Shown: piece by piece, positions 26,500-38,700 of the stretch
Numbering within the stretch: the stretch's first letter is position 1
Layout: every line of letters begins with the position of its first letter
From: Paragordius varius
Lineage: Eukaryota > Nematomorpha
Assembly (NCBI GenBank): GCA_964247055.1
Contig: OZ176053.1
Coordinates: 11,098,001-11,162,000 of the forward strand
DNA length: 64,000 nt
Direction of reading: 5' to 3'
The notes under the pieces: model-generated
What the model was told of the DNA's origin: nothing
Seen by the model: the letters and a program-made list of their open reading frames with translations, nothing else
Databases searched by the model: none
Program-made: the position numbers and the translations under genes

Positions 26500-28555
26500 A
26501 AAAAAAGACGATTGTATATAACTCATTTATATAATGTAATGTGAGAATATATACAAATGTAACGTTAAAATATAGCTACTTATTTATATTGTTTTTTACA
26601 TATTTTTATTGATCGATTTTTGGTAAATAAGACCTTGAAAAGATATGTGAAAAAACGGGTAAAATATAATGCATATATAACATACGAAATATGTTGATGT
26701 TGTAATAGAATCCTTGTTTGATATAATAAGGGTATGCTAGCATTTATATATACCATAAAAAATTTAAAAATTAAATCATTATAAAAAACAAAGTATTAAC
26801 CATTTGGTATTAGGCTAGGAAAAAATAACAAATTAGTGCAATATTTTACTCCAGAATATTTTTAGGGGGCTTACCACGCGAGAAATTGAGTTTGCGAAAA
26901 TTAAATACTATTATTGTGAATTTATAATTAACACTATTCACCTTTTTATATATAAGGAACTTATTTGGAGGATCATTATTCACTCCCAGGGTTACTGTGT
27001 AAAAAATAATAATGATAGGCATGAGTTACAGTCTATGAATGATAAAACTTAAAATTTCAATTGAATTGTATGGTCTACAGTAGGGACCCCAATATTTAAA
27101 TTTATCACTTTATTACCTTTTATTTTTTTCCTTGTTTACATATTGGGGTTTTTTATATCCCAAAGCTCAATTTTTAAATAAACTACTGTTGAAAGTAATT
27201 AAAATTTTATCAAACATAGTTCGCATTTTTAAGATAAACTTAGTTTTGTGACTTCTATAGTCTCAAATTGGGATACCTTCAAAACACGATTGAAACAAAC
27301 AGCTGATGTTGTAATCAAAATATATCAAGTTTTGCTGGTAAAATATAGGCTTAAAGCTTCATAAAGTTAATTATTTATATTTATTAACATATTTAGCCTT
27401 TAGCCTGTTGCATGCCATTTAAAAAATTACAAAAAAAGGCGGCTAAAAGTTAGAGATGAGGATTACAATTTTACATTTTTAAAAAATTTATAATGCGCCT
27501 GGAAGGGCCAAAGAAAATGTGAATTCGGCATCCTAAATACTTTAAGATATTTAAAAATCACTATGGGATACAAAACTACTCCAAAGGTGGAGTGTTAAAA
27601 TTTTTCAATTAATAGGCGTATAAGAAAAAAAAACAGTAGATATTATTTTTCTGAGCAAATGACATGCACACTTTAAAATTTTTAAATGCAGAGATTAATA
27701 TTTATTCTTTTATTTTACAAGATTTAATAATATTTTGCACATTATACTTTGATATTATTTACTACTAAATTTTCGTTGTCAACACTGAATGTCGTGGGCA
27801 GCTGGAACACCACTGGTCTACAATCATATCTACTTCTAAATGCATTTCGCACTGATATAAATATAATATAAGTGAGTATTTCAGTCAAAACGAGACCAAC
27901 ACGCCATTACCTTTTCATCTCTTTTGACAATTACATTTTGTGATAGTATACACTGGAGCTTAAATTTGTAAATAAGCCTCCCATATACGGTTGAAACAAG
28001 CAGCTGATTTTATCAATTATTAAAAATTTGTCGGTAAAAACAATTAGAAAGTTCTCTAGCGTTAATTTTTTATATTTATAGAGCGTAATTATTATTTTCC
28101 TGCTGTATTATCGACTAAAAAACAAATTAAATGGTGTCGAATTTGAGATGGGGGTTTTCTCAATATTCAAAAAATTATATTATAAAAAAAGAGAATGCAT
28201 ATTTTTAAATTTGACTTATAATCTCTAATACAATACTTTTTGAGATATTCGAAGAAACAAAAATAAATTGGGACCTTTCATTTTAGGAGTTTTTCATTTG
28301 TATTAATTTAAGTTCGCCAATGGTACCAGTTGACACAATTTTCCAAGTATGACATGCTGTCAAAATTTTAAACCAGTCATACTCACTAAATATATTTAAA
28401 AGGCCATAATACCGATAAAATTACCATCTATTTGATACATTTGCAGATAATTATACTCCAAATAAGTATTTAAAAATTAAATAAAACACTAATAAAAAAG
28501 CACTTTTAGGGGTGTATGTTCCCCATGAGCCGCTGTTTGAGTATCCCTGTTTTAT
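26500..28555. repeat. IDE upstream region with an unclassified repeat
   Basis: No coding exon recognised. Two stretches about 700 bp apart resemble one another: GATTGAAACAAACAGCTGAT near 27283 and GGTTGAAACAAGCAGCTGAT near 27982, each followed by a similar A+T-rich stretch of about 100 bp. TATATCCCAAAGCTC near 27155 resembles TATATCCCAGAGCGA near 7190. These look like pieces of an unidentified interspersed element. Confidence 0.4.
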
Positions 28556-29016
28556 CTGGCTTGAGAATTGCAAACTTTATATGAACCAAATTTGGACAAA
28601 CTTTTATTTAACTCAGTCATCTTCATTCCTTTTTGATATTTATTATAATAATATTTTATTAATTATATAACAGAGTTAGGCACTACCAACTGTTTTGAAT
28701 CAAAAGATTTATCTGATAAAATAAAAGTTTGTATTTATTATTCTTATTTATTAAAACGACTGAGTCACCATAATCTGTGAAAATCAATATTTGAATCATT
28801 TGTGCTGGAGTAATAATTGAGTTAAATCTCCAATATTTATAGGCGTCCGTTAAATTTTTTAAGAAAGCAGCCCTCAGAAAAAAGGGTGGCCACTCATGAT
28901 ATAAGTGCTAAAATATAAATTTAACCTAAATTCTACAAAAAAATCTACCATGCTGTTAAAATTTTTGTTTTGGAATTATTTTGAATGATTCGACCTGTAA
29001 GAAAAACAGAGGGATA

Positions 29017-31001
29017 TCTATATGATTATAAAAATGGTGAATGCTGGCTTTGTGATCTGCTTCCGGAAAACCGGTAGACCCATCATCCAATTTTCGAAAA
29101 AAAATAATCATTAATAAATGACCCGACAACAACTTCGCGCTGTTTTTGGAATCGGCCCCCAGTTAGGGACCATCCCGTGTAAAAAATGGGGTTTTTTTTC
29201 AAAGTCCACAAAATCGTGTCATTCATTTCAAACGTGTTGGACCATTCGATTTCAAATATGAATTTTTTTTTATTTTTATTCAATTGAGCCGAACATAGTC
29301 GTCTCGCTTTTTATTTAGCCCCTCTTTTTACGCCCACTCCCACTCTTCACAAAAATAAGTTTTTGAATCTATTTTTTTCCAAAGGTATGAGACCGTAAAA
29401 ATTCAATGAAGATACCAGGTATTGCCTGTTAAAAGGCAAGTCGTGCGTTTTATTTTTATTGGCTGCAAAACTGCCCCGGCATATCTAAATAGCCTGCCTT
29501 TGGGGCTAAATTTCAGAACCTATCAGGCCATATCAGTTCAATAGGTGATTAAATATTACCCGTAACAAGGCAATTTAGGTCGTGCGGTTTTTAAAATTAG
29601 CCGTCAATTAGGCCCTTCACGCATTGAAACGCCACCATATAATGAGTTTTCATTTTTGAGGCAATTTTTCCGAAAACTAATGAGAGCAAAGTATTCTCCG
29701 TAAAAAGGCAAAACTTTTAATTAAGCACTTTTTTGTATCAGCCACTGAGTAGGGAGCTACCCGCCTAAACTGCGCCATCATATCTATATTGTGTTGTTTA
29801 GGAATTAATTTTCAGAAAACTTATCAGGCCACATAAGTTTGTGAAAAATTAAGGCAAAAATTTAAGTCGAGCGGTTTTTTAAAATAAGCCGTTAATTAGG
29901 CCCTTTAACCCTAAAAATGCGCTATCATTGAACTATTATTTTGATTTGAAGCCATTCTTCCAAAAACTATGAAGAACACATGGAATGAATGATGATTCCA
30001 GGTATAGAGGCAAAATTATTTATTGAACGTCCTTTTTATATTGGCCTCTGGTTAGGGGGCTACCCGCCTACAACTGCGCCACCATATCCATACAGCGTGA
30101 CTTTTCAGGCAAATTTTAGAAAAATTATCAGGCACATGAGTTCAAAAAGGGCTTGAAATATTACCCGTAAAAAGGATAAATTAAGTAGGGCGGTTTATTA
30201 AATTATCCCTTAATTAAACCCTTACCCTGGAAAATGCGCCATAGAATTACTTTTTGGTTTTGAGGCAATTTTTCGAAAATCCCACCAGGGCTTATGGAAT
30301 TAATTATGATTACACGTATTACCCGAATTAAGGCAAGAATTTTAATTGTTTTTTGTTACGCCCCTGGTTAGGGGGAACCCGCGTACTGCGTCACCATATC
30401 ATACAGCATGCTTTGGAGCCAAATTTCAAAAAATATGTTATTTGAGGCTAGGAATCATTCTTCTAATGATATCTAAGCACTATTGGGAATCAGGGTTAGG
30501 CCTAGCAAATTATTTAATGATCATAGGCTTTTAGGAATTGGCCAGGTACGCACATTACTTACTACAGCGTAGGGTTTTTTATAATTTTACGGCATTACAA
30601 GAACAAATTACACCTATTAAAGCGATCAACCATTACAGGTTATGCATTTATTTATTATACAAATGTGTGTAATTCAAACCTCGTAACTTCATCAGGACAA
30701 AATTATAGATGTCTTTTTTATTATTTACATACCCGTCAAAAATAAAGCTTTTTTGCGCTTCACTCAATAATTGCTTATGTTTTTTTATACTAAGATCATT
30801 GCTGAATAAATATTTTTTGTTAACATTGTATAAATTTGGTGTGTTTGGGGCCTTTATACCCTTAAACTCGCTCAGCGATATGTTGAGGAAATTTTTCGCC
30901 AAAATTATGAGATCATAATAAATTATTTGGAATCAAAAAAATTTGCTCCCCAGAAAATCCGAAGGATTTACCCGGGCTGCTACACAGCTCGAGTACGCTA
31001 G
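29017..31001 (+). mobile_element. Non-autonomous Helitron-like element, about 2 kb
   Basis: Begins TCTATATGATTATAAAAATG at 29017 after an A, and ends with a hairpin-like block (GGGCTGCTACACAGCTC) and CTAG at 30998-31001 followed by T. The first 350 bp match the other copies (GCTGGCTTTGTGATCTG, GAACATAGTCG). The interior consists of about three degenerate tandem units of roughly 300 bp, each with a TATTACCCGTAAAAAGGCAA-like start and a CGCCACCATA-like part. No Rep/helicase ORF. Confidence 0.8.
30648..30902 (-). other. 84-codon open frame inside the Helitron, possible captured fragment
   Basis: An open frame starting MAKNFLNISLSEF and including NLYNVNKKYLFSNDL and FVLMKLRGLNYTHLYNK lies near the 3' end of the Helitron-like element, where the other copies in the window have no counterpart. 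Residue usage is protein-like, but no family is recognised. Helitrons are known to pick up host fragments; that is an inference here. Confidence 0.25.
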
Positions 31002-31799
31002 TAAAATATAAATATTATATTTTATAAAAAAAATTTATATGTAAAAGCCATAATACGGATCAATGGAAAACATTAACGAAAAGTGCTATATAAGCATTCT
31101 CTTACCACGATAAGACTTAATATTACATTTAATTAATTCAAAATGTAAAAAAGAATTTGGTATCGCAATTTTCGGACCCAACTTAGTTATCCTTTAAACT
31201 ACCAATGTTTTTGTAACTGTATAAAGATAGGTCATTTGATTATTCCAATCATAGTTGTTCCGTGTAGTACAATATTTCTGGGCTAATTCATAAAACACAT
31301 TTAACAAGTAACATTTATTCCATGTCTCACAGGTTAACCTATAGATATTAGATACAATTTTTGTGGCAGTTTTAGTTTTTTAGGTCCTCTAAAAATTTGT
31401 CATTCATTTAAAATTTAGCTAACAGAAAAATAGCAAATTATGCGTATGGTAAAAAAAATTTCCGAAAAGATATTTTTAAAATATTAATCAAACTAGTATG
31501 GTAGGAAATTGATTTTAATAAGTGTAATATTTAAACTTTTTTAGAGAATCATGGTGATGCGGAATATATCACTTTCTTTTTAAAATTTGTTTGGTGCTAA
31601 TTGCCTATACTGATTTAATAATTTATCCCAATTTTAAATGAAATTTTATGGCAAAAACTAGTGATTCATCAAACATATCATATATTTTTTATATAAAACA
31701 TTATAAAAATTTATTTAACATTAATATAAATATTATACAATGGTAAAAAATCATTAACTAGATAATAATAAATCATTAAATTTCAAAATAATCTATGTT

Positions 31800-33300
31800 G
31801 TGTAATGTGTGTGATGGTTGTTTGAAGTGAAAGGAAGATTGTAAGGTTGTGAGTAATGAAGGTGTTAGGTAGAGGAATGAATGGTGTAAGGTAAATCCAA
31901 AATTATAAAGATAAAAGTGGAAATGGTATGTAAATGTTGATTGGTAAAAATAGAGATATGTGTTGAGGTAGGAGAATAGAGTTGATAAAAAAAATCAAAA
32001 AGCTTAGAAAAATAAAAAGGGTTGATGTATAATGAGCAATGTAGTATGAGTTGTAAGTTGAGATGATAAATGGTAAGTGTTTGGGTTTTTGTGTGTGTTG
32101 ATGTGGGAGATATAAAAGAGTAATATAAAAAAAATGTATGGGAGTGTAGGTTAAAAGAAGCTGTGGAGATAAAGAATAGATGATGCAAAGATTGAAGCAA
32201 TAGAAGGTAAGATTTGAGGTGATGTAAGTGAATATTGTATTCACTGAATAAAAATAAATTAAAGAAAGTATTCAAAAGTACAGATGATATGATGAGGTAA
32301 GATGTGTATAAATGTGTCGTATAAAAATGTAGGTGGTTTGGTAATGAAGGTATTAATGGTGTATGTAAAGTAAGGGTTAAAAAGTTAAAAAATGGTTGTA
32401 ATATAAAAAAGTATCAAAAAAATAAAGATGATGTGATGAGATGAGATATGATGTGAAATGTAAGTGTAATGTGTGGTTTATAAAGTGTAGATGAGGTAAC
32501 GTAGGTATAAAAGCGTTGAAGTAAGGGGTTATAATATAAATCCAAAAATAGAATCGTCAGTTTTGTGTGTATGTATTAGATGAGGTGTAGTGTAAAATAA
32601 GTGGTGGATGAATCGGTAATGAAGATATTTAAGTTTTGAGGTAATGTAAGGGTTAAAAGTAATCAAAATAGTTGTACTATAGGAAGTATCCAAAAAAGAA
32701 TAAAATATGATGAGGTGTGATATGCAAGTATGATGTGTGATATATAAATTGTAGGGAATTGGTAACGAATGTATAAAGCAAAGGTTATAAAGTTAAAAAG
32801 TTGTAGATAAATATCCAAAAACAAAGATGATGTCAGGAAGTGATATGTAAGTATAATGTGTGGTATATGGTGTAGGTGATTTGGTTAAGAATGTATATGA
32901 TGTGTTGAGGTAAAGTAAGGATGGGAAAGGTAAAATAAATATTTGTAGTATAAAAAAGTATCCAAAAATGCAAAGATAAGGTATAATGAGGTGTGTAAAA
33001 TGTAAGATAAGTTGTAGGGTAAAATAAATGATGGGTGATTTGTTAAGCAGGAAGCAAGGATCAAAAAAATGTGATGAGGTGATGTGATGTGATAGTGCAA
33101 ATAAATTGAAAAATGTTTTAATATAAGATGATGATAAAAAATAAATATATAATATGTAAGGTGATAGGTGTGGGAGGGTGTGTGTGTGTGTAAGGTATGT
33201 GGTGTGTATGATTGGGTGAGTAAATGTGCATGTTGATATGAGAGAAGTGGAATAAAAGTAGTAGAAGAAATGTAAAATATATAAATTACAAATTTATATA
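31800..33300. repeat. C-poor degenerate satellite, copy A
   Basis: About 1.5 kb in which the plus strand is almost without C. Degenerate units of roughly 130-165 bp share AGTATCCAAAAA, GATGATGTGATGAGGTGTGA, ATGTAAGTGTAATGTGTGGT, GGTGATTTGGTAA and AGTAAGGGTTAAAAAGTT. The shortage of C removes two of the three stop triplets from the minus strand, which explains the long minus-strand open frames there; they are not genes. Confidence 0.8.
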
Positions 33301-33527
33301 TATTATATATACATATATAAATAGATATATAAATGTAATATAAATATAAATGTTGAATGATTGTTATTGTAATATAAGGGCCAATCATTCATTCAAACAT
33401 CAATCTCCCAATACGTCGACGCTATATTAAGAAATAAATTAATATACTGATCTAGATTTTATAATTATTGACCCTTTTTGGGGTATTATAAAGCTGCGTC
33501 TTATTGATAAAACATGCGATATAATTT

Positions 33528-35680
33528 TTAAATAAAAGAAAAATAATATTGCAATTTACTGTATGTTTCGCGCAACAAACACTTTTCCTCCCCACATGTG
33601 CTATCCTCGCACTCCATTAAATTTATTTCTGGAAAGCCTGATTCAGAAGGCGGTTCTTCACATGGTGATGGTGTCCATGTAAAATACTGAAGTGTTTCAC
33701 AGAAAGTAACTCTTTTTGGAATGTTTGGTTCTATAATAGGAATCAATTTTTGTTAGATTTTAAGAGATATTAAGTGATAATGATATATTTATTTTTACAA
33801 CAGTTGATTAAAAAAATTTAAACAATTTTGAGATTAAAGATATGCTTATATATCGTATATTTTTTACCCTAGGATTACATATTAATTTTTTGATTACCGT
33901 TTGATTCGACCAGAACACCATCTTTCTCGCTTGTGTTATCCTCGCATTCAATTGAATTCACTTCTGGCCAGCTAGGATCTGGATAAAAAAGTTCTCCAAT
34001 AGGTGAGACAGGTGTCCAACAAAAAAACTCAAGCTCGTCATTGAAAACGACCCTTTTTGGTATAAGTGGTTCTAATTTTACAAATTTATAATTTTTACAA
34101 AGGGTTGGTGCATTAGTTGACTAAATTAATAATAATAAATCATTAAATATGGAAATATAATAGTATTTTAAATACCGTTTTCGCATACATTTGGGCTTTT
34201 CATATTTGATTTTTTCTTTTGAGACGCATCAGGCCTTCCAGAACCCGCTAATTTAAAGAAATTCATATAAATAAAATAACGGTAAATCAAAAGATTTAAA
34301 GTAATTGTTTTAAGTATTAATATAAAATAAAGTATTATATTATTTTTTTGTCAAATTATTATGTTGAGAAAAATCATTTAAAAATAAATTTATATACCAT
34401 TCAAAGCTTCTTCATCGGGCGCTCCAAAACAAGGAAATACACGCATCAACCATTTCAATATTTCTGTTAAAATAATTATTATTAATTTAATTTGTCTAAA
34501 AAGATTAAATTTCTTGGTCTTTAGCTATAAGTGTATATTAGGATTAATATAAAATAAAGGTTATAAGATTATTTTTATTTTTTTTTAATTTATATAAATG
34601 TCTTTTTAACGATTTACCTGTAAATTTGTTATGGATGGACTTTTAATTATCTATGGAAATTCTATTATTTAGGCAAAAATATTAAATTAAAAAGCTTAAT
34701 AACTGACGCAATGATTTTATTTATATCACAAACACAGAAGCAAATCAGCTACCAAAAGGTTTTAACATTAATTATAGTATATTTATTGGTTATAAAATAA
34801 GTAGCTTTTCAATTCTAGAATTAATGAGGTTTTTAACATGATTGTTTTATGAGGGGTTATCGATAAAATATATATAGTAACGAAAAACAATAGGATTGAC
34901 ATAAAGCCCTTTAATTTAATATAAAATCTCATAATTTTAGCGGTCATAATCAATTACACTTAACCAATTTTCTAAATAGTGATTGCAAATTTTCAATGGT
35001 CTAAAATTAATTAAATAAAAGGAACGAATGTCTGTATAAAATTATTTAGCTATATCATTATCTGACCTATTCGTTTTGCAATTATGATAATAAACTAATA
35101 CAAATCTATGAAATTGGGTTTATTGCTTATTTAAAGACTTAGGCTATAATACGATGAATGGATTTAAGAAAACAAAACTTTGGATTTAGCAAACCTCAAA
35201 AACACTATTTGCATAAATTAAAAAAATTGCATCATGTATGTTTTGACTTTTTAAAGCACTTAGTCAATTTAAAAATTGAATAAAAGCGCATTTCATGTTA
35301 TATTTTATAACCTAATTATTTATAAACAGCTGTCCTGCGGATTTCGTTCATTACATTTATATTTCTTATATGGCGTTTTACCGGCATTATTGAAAACCCG
35401 TCTTTCAGTGCTAACATTTTGAAATTTAAAAAACGGAACGGAACCCGAAATTTGACATATTATATGAGATATTTTATAGCTCAAGTAAATGTAGGCGATA
35501 TGACCATACATATATTAACATAAATGAATATATAATCAACATATGTAATGCCCTTTTCAAATTTATAGTACCAATTGACCAATTGCATGTGTATATATGT
35601 CAAAATACAAATAATTGCAATTTACCTGTTCCAATCACTCTTTTGTCGCAATTTTTCTTCTTTTTACTCCAAAAATTCAT
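33528..35680 (-). CDS. Small double-KRVxF protein, copy A (candidate PP1-docking protein)
   Basis: Five exons in phase: 35680-35626, 34463-34398, 34247-34176, 34071-33898, 33730-33528; every intron is phase 1; 189 residues. It starts MNFWSKKKKNCDKRVIGT, then EILKWLMRVFPCFGAPDEEALN in pieces, a Lys-rich linker (SQKKKSNMKS), and two homologous modules encoded by exons 4 and 5: EPLIPKRVVFNDELEFFCWT (from residue 65) and EPNIPKRVTFCETLQYFTWT (from residue 123), each followed by a PE(V/I)N and ECED(N/S)T. KRVVF and KRVTF fit the RVxF motif by which many proteins dock on protein phosphatase 1; this role is inference. No known domain otherwise. The end may extend by another intron, since the sequence at GTAAATTGC resembles a donor. 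Confidence 0.72.
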
Positions 35681-36017
35681 GATATTTTTATAATCAAATA
35701 AGTTTTAATGAATAAAATGAGTTTTGTAATTCGATTGTTGATTTATTAAAATAGAACAATGTTTAATTAATTTTATTATGGCATTCTAATATATAATGCT
35801 ACGTACGCTATTGATTTGGTTTATAGAATTGTACTATTATGAAAATAAAAATAGGTACATAATTGAATTAAAATCTAAAACATCCATATATTTCATTGCA
35901 AATTAATCAACAAGGTCTTACTGTTTTGTCTTAAAGGTTTCATGTTTTTAAAAATAAAAATCAACCATATTAGCAACGGCATCCTTCTATTCATACGTCC
36001 AAAATAAAAATTGTTGT

Positions 36018-37280
36018 TTGATACTTCAAATCAAAGAGGGGTATCTAAATACCAAAGACTATTTTTAAGTTGATATCTTTGAAAACTACTGAACGAAACG
36101 GTCCCTATTTTATGCTTCTATCATTGTATAAATAAGCGATATTTTAATAAAATATAGTTTTGAAAAAAAAATCCCATATCAAACTACTTCGAAGCCATTT
36201 TTATTTTCACCATTTTTGCAAAATATCGTGTTATTTAATTTTTAGGCTAAAAATGATAATTTTTTATTTAAATCACGTATAACATTGATAGAAACAGAAA
36301 AAGTGAGTTATTTTGTATTATTTTATTAGCTAATGTACACATGTCATGTTGACTAAATTTTTACCTTGAGGTTTTACCTAAAAATAGGTTATGTCAAGTA
36401 TTTTTATGTGAACTTCTTTATATTTTTCGGTTCATATCAAAGTTCTCTAAGTGCAAATTTTTGCCATGGTTTCTATTCATTCCATATTTTTTGAAATATT
36501 TAATTTTAAACAAGCCCGGGATCCAAATACCCCAATTTAAATCAAAGGACTGAAATGAATGTGTTGTATCCAAGTTTTATGATGTATCTCAGCCAAAAAA
36601 ATGTATGAAAATGTTTATTAAAAAGGAGTTTTATTTGTGCATGCACCCCAAGCGTCCATTTATATATATGTGGGACATTTTGTTATCCAGATAAAGGGAA
36701 AAGTTAATTCTAGATTAACACTTGGATACAACACATTCATTTTAGTCCTTCGATTCAAATTGGGGGAGTTAAATACCCCAGGCCTGTTTAAAAATAAATA
36801 TGGAAGGAATCCAATCCACGGCAAAATTTTGCACTTATATAATATTAATAAACCGAAATATATAAAAAAATTTATTAAAAATACTTGATATTACTTATTT
36901 TAAGCTAAAATCGAAAGGTAAAAGTTTGGTCACCATGACATGTGTGCACTGGTAAAATTAAAAAATAATACAAAATAAACCGCTTCTTCTATTTCTATCA
37001 ATGTTAAATGTAATTTAAACAAAAAATAGCTTTAATTTTACCCATAAAATTAAATGAGAACGATATTCTGCAAAAATTTTGTAATATAAAAATGGCGTCA
37101 AAGCAGTTTGACATAGAACAAAACAAAATTTTATTTAGATATTTTGGCATATTTATAAAATTTTTATCAGGATAGAAGCATAAATTTAAATCGGTACCGT
37201 TTCATTCAGTAGTTTTTTAAAAATCTTAAATCAAATTTAGTCCGGGGTATTTAGATACCCCAATTTGAATCGAAGTATTA
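36018..37280. repeat. Fold-back element with about 560 bp inverted arms
   Basis: The left arm (36018 to about 36575) is the reverse complement of the right arm (about 36718-37280): ATACTTCAAATCAAAG at one end against CAATTTGAATCGAAGTAT at the other, GGACTGAAATGAATGTGTTG against CAACACATTCATTTTAGTCC inside, with a unique centre of about 140 bp. No transposase. Same family as 7540-9345 and the fragment at 55.2 kb. Confidence 0.8.
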
Positions 37281-37789
37281 ATAATAATTAATGCCTGTTT
37301 TTTCTGTTACTTAAAGAGTATATTTTAACCATAAATTTTATTTACCCAATACAATCCACGCTATGATCCATATTTATTATCCAATAACTGCAATTACCAG
37401 GAAGTTTTATTATTACAAAAATTAAAAGTATAATCTAAAAATTACACAAAAAAGCGCGGCCGATAAAATTTATTTGATTTTTCTTTTAAATTCAATGATT
37501 TTCATGAGATGGGAAAAATAATGTTTTAGCCTAATTATCCTTAATTGTATTATGCAGCATTATTATTAATATTACCCATAACACATTAAAAATAGGTTTA
37601 ATTAAAAATAGTGCATCTTAGCGGAGCTCTATTTTACGAAATATGGATAATTTTTATATAAAATTTTCAAGAAAATAGAGTTAATACTAAAAATATTTTT
37701 CAAGGGTTTCATATAAAATATACGGTATTTTCGCCTTTAGGATGCTAATTAAAAAAAACTTATTTATACATTACTGTATGCATAGGATA

Positions 37790-38240
37790 TCTCTTCAGCG
37801 GTTAATTTGAATAAATGAATGAATACCAGCGTACTTGAATATTCAACTTTTTGCTGGACTTCACGGACAAATTTTTTGTAGGCTGATCTGTCTAGGGTAT
37901 TAATCAAATTGGAGATTGTAGGGCGGGTGTGGCCTATTGATTTTTTTGTCCATCTTTTTTTATCTGCCTCTTTTTTGCTTACGCTTTACCAAACCCAGTA
38001 TGATCTTTTCTCCAATCTATTGTTGCGGATGACATGGCCAAAGTAGCCTCGTCTCCGTTTTGTTATCATTTGGAATAATGTATGGGTAAATTATATTGCG
38101 CATCCATTCATTAGGAATTTTGTCCGTTAATTTAGTAGCATGGGCCAGCAAGCTTGTATATAATATTTAGGTCAGTGTTTTTGCAAACCCAGCTTTCAGA
38201 ACCATAAGTTGCGAGATATGATAAAATTTAGGATTTCATT
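37790..38240 (-). mobile_element. Second RTE-like LINE, 3' fragment
   Basis: The minus strand shows the C-terminal part of a LINE ORF in broken frames: YGSESWVCKNTDL, RRGYFGHVIRNNRLEKR, KKRWTKKSIGHTRPTISNLI. It resembles but is not the same subfamily as the LINE at 1.6-4.2 kb. Several stops are present; it is inactive. Confidence 0.72.
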
Positions 38241-38539
38241 TTAGTAGCTTTGGTTATTTTGTGTGACTACTATATCAAAATAGTCTAAATTTTTATATTA
38301 CTGGATACAGTTAAAACCCTTATTCTATTTGTACGGTTTCGTAAGGCGACGTTTTTTAGGTACTACCTAACATCCAATAAAAACGCTAAGCTAAATATTT
38401 TGCATTTACCTAGGCTAAAACCATTCTCAATTGGATATGTCTCATAATTTGGGCAAATAACTACTTCTTCGGCACCTATTTCTTTGCATAATATAGCGGC
38501 TAATAATAGGGCCTACCTTAAAAATTATTCGATTTTAAA

Positions 38540-38700
38540 ATACTATTATTGAATTTGAATGGGCCTACATGTTTTCCGGAAAATTGTCTCAAAGACACAA
38601 TCTTTTGGGACTTTAATTTTTTTGAAACCCTATTTGTATACGGGGGGCGCAACATAGAGCCTAATTCAAAAAAAAAGTCTCGAATGTCGGTGAGTTAATT
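38540..38700 (-). mobile_element. Degraded Helitron-like fragment
   Basis: Short stretches match the terminal part of the other copies: GAATTTGAATGGGCCTAC, GGAAAATTGTCTCAAAGACA and a diverged CACGGGG block. No ends are preserved. Confidence 0.55.

Larger units (their letters stand above)
28558..35960. repeat. Segmental duplication, copy A
   Basis: Sequence matches copy B (about 39250-45330) in the same orientation almost throughout: shared landmarks TTGAGAATTGCA at the left end, GTGCTGGAGTAATAATTGAG, TAGTGATTCATCAAACATATC, the C-poor satellite, all five exons of the double-KRVxF gene, and ACAGCTGTCCTGCGGATTTC near the right end. Most of the length difference comes from different Helitron-like insertions (29017-31001 here). 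Similarity fades near 35960. Confidence 0.85.

Noticed and set aside
31800-33300. CRISPR-like or regular repeat array
   Set aside because: Units are degenerate, of unequal length and without unique spacers; the DNA is eukaryotic.
31865-33388. Long minus-strand open frames (113-167 codons)
   Set aside because: They lie in the C-poor satellite, overlap in several frames, and have no protein features; lack of C on the plus strand removes stops.
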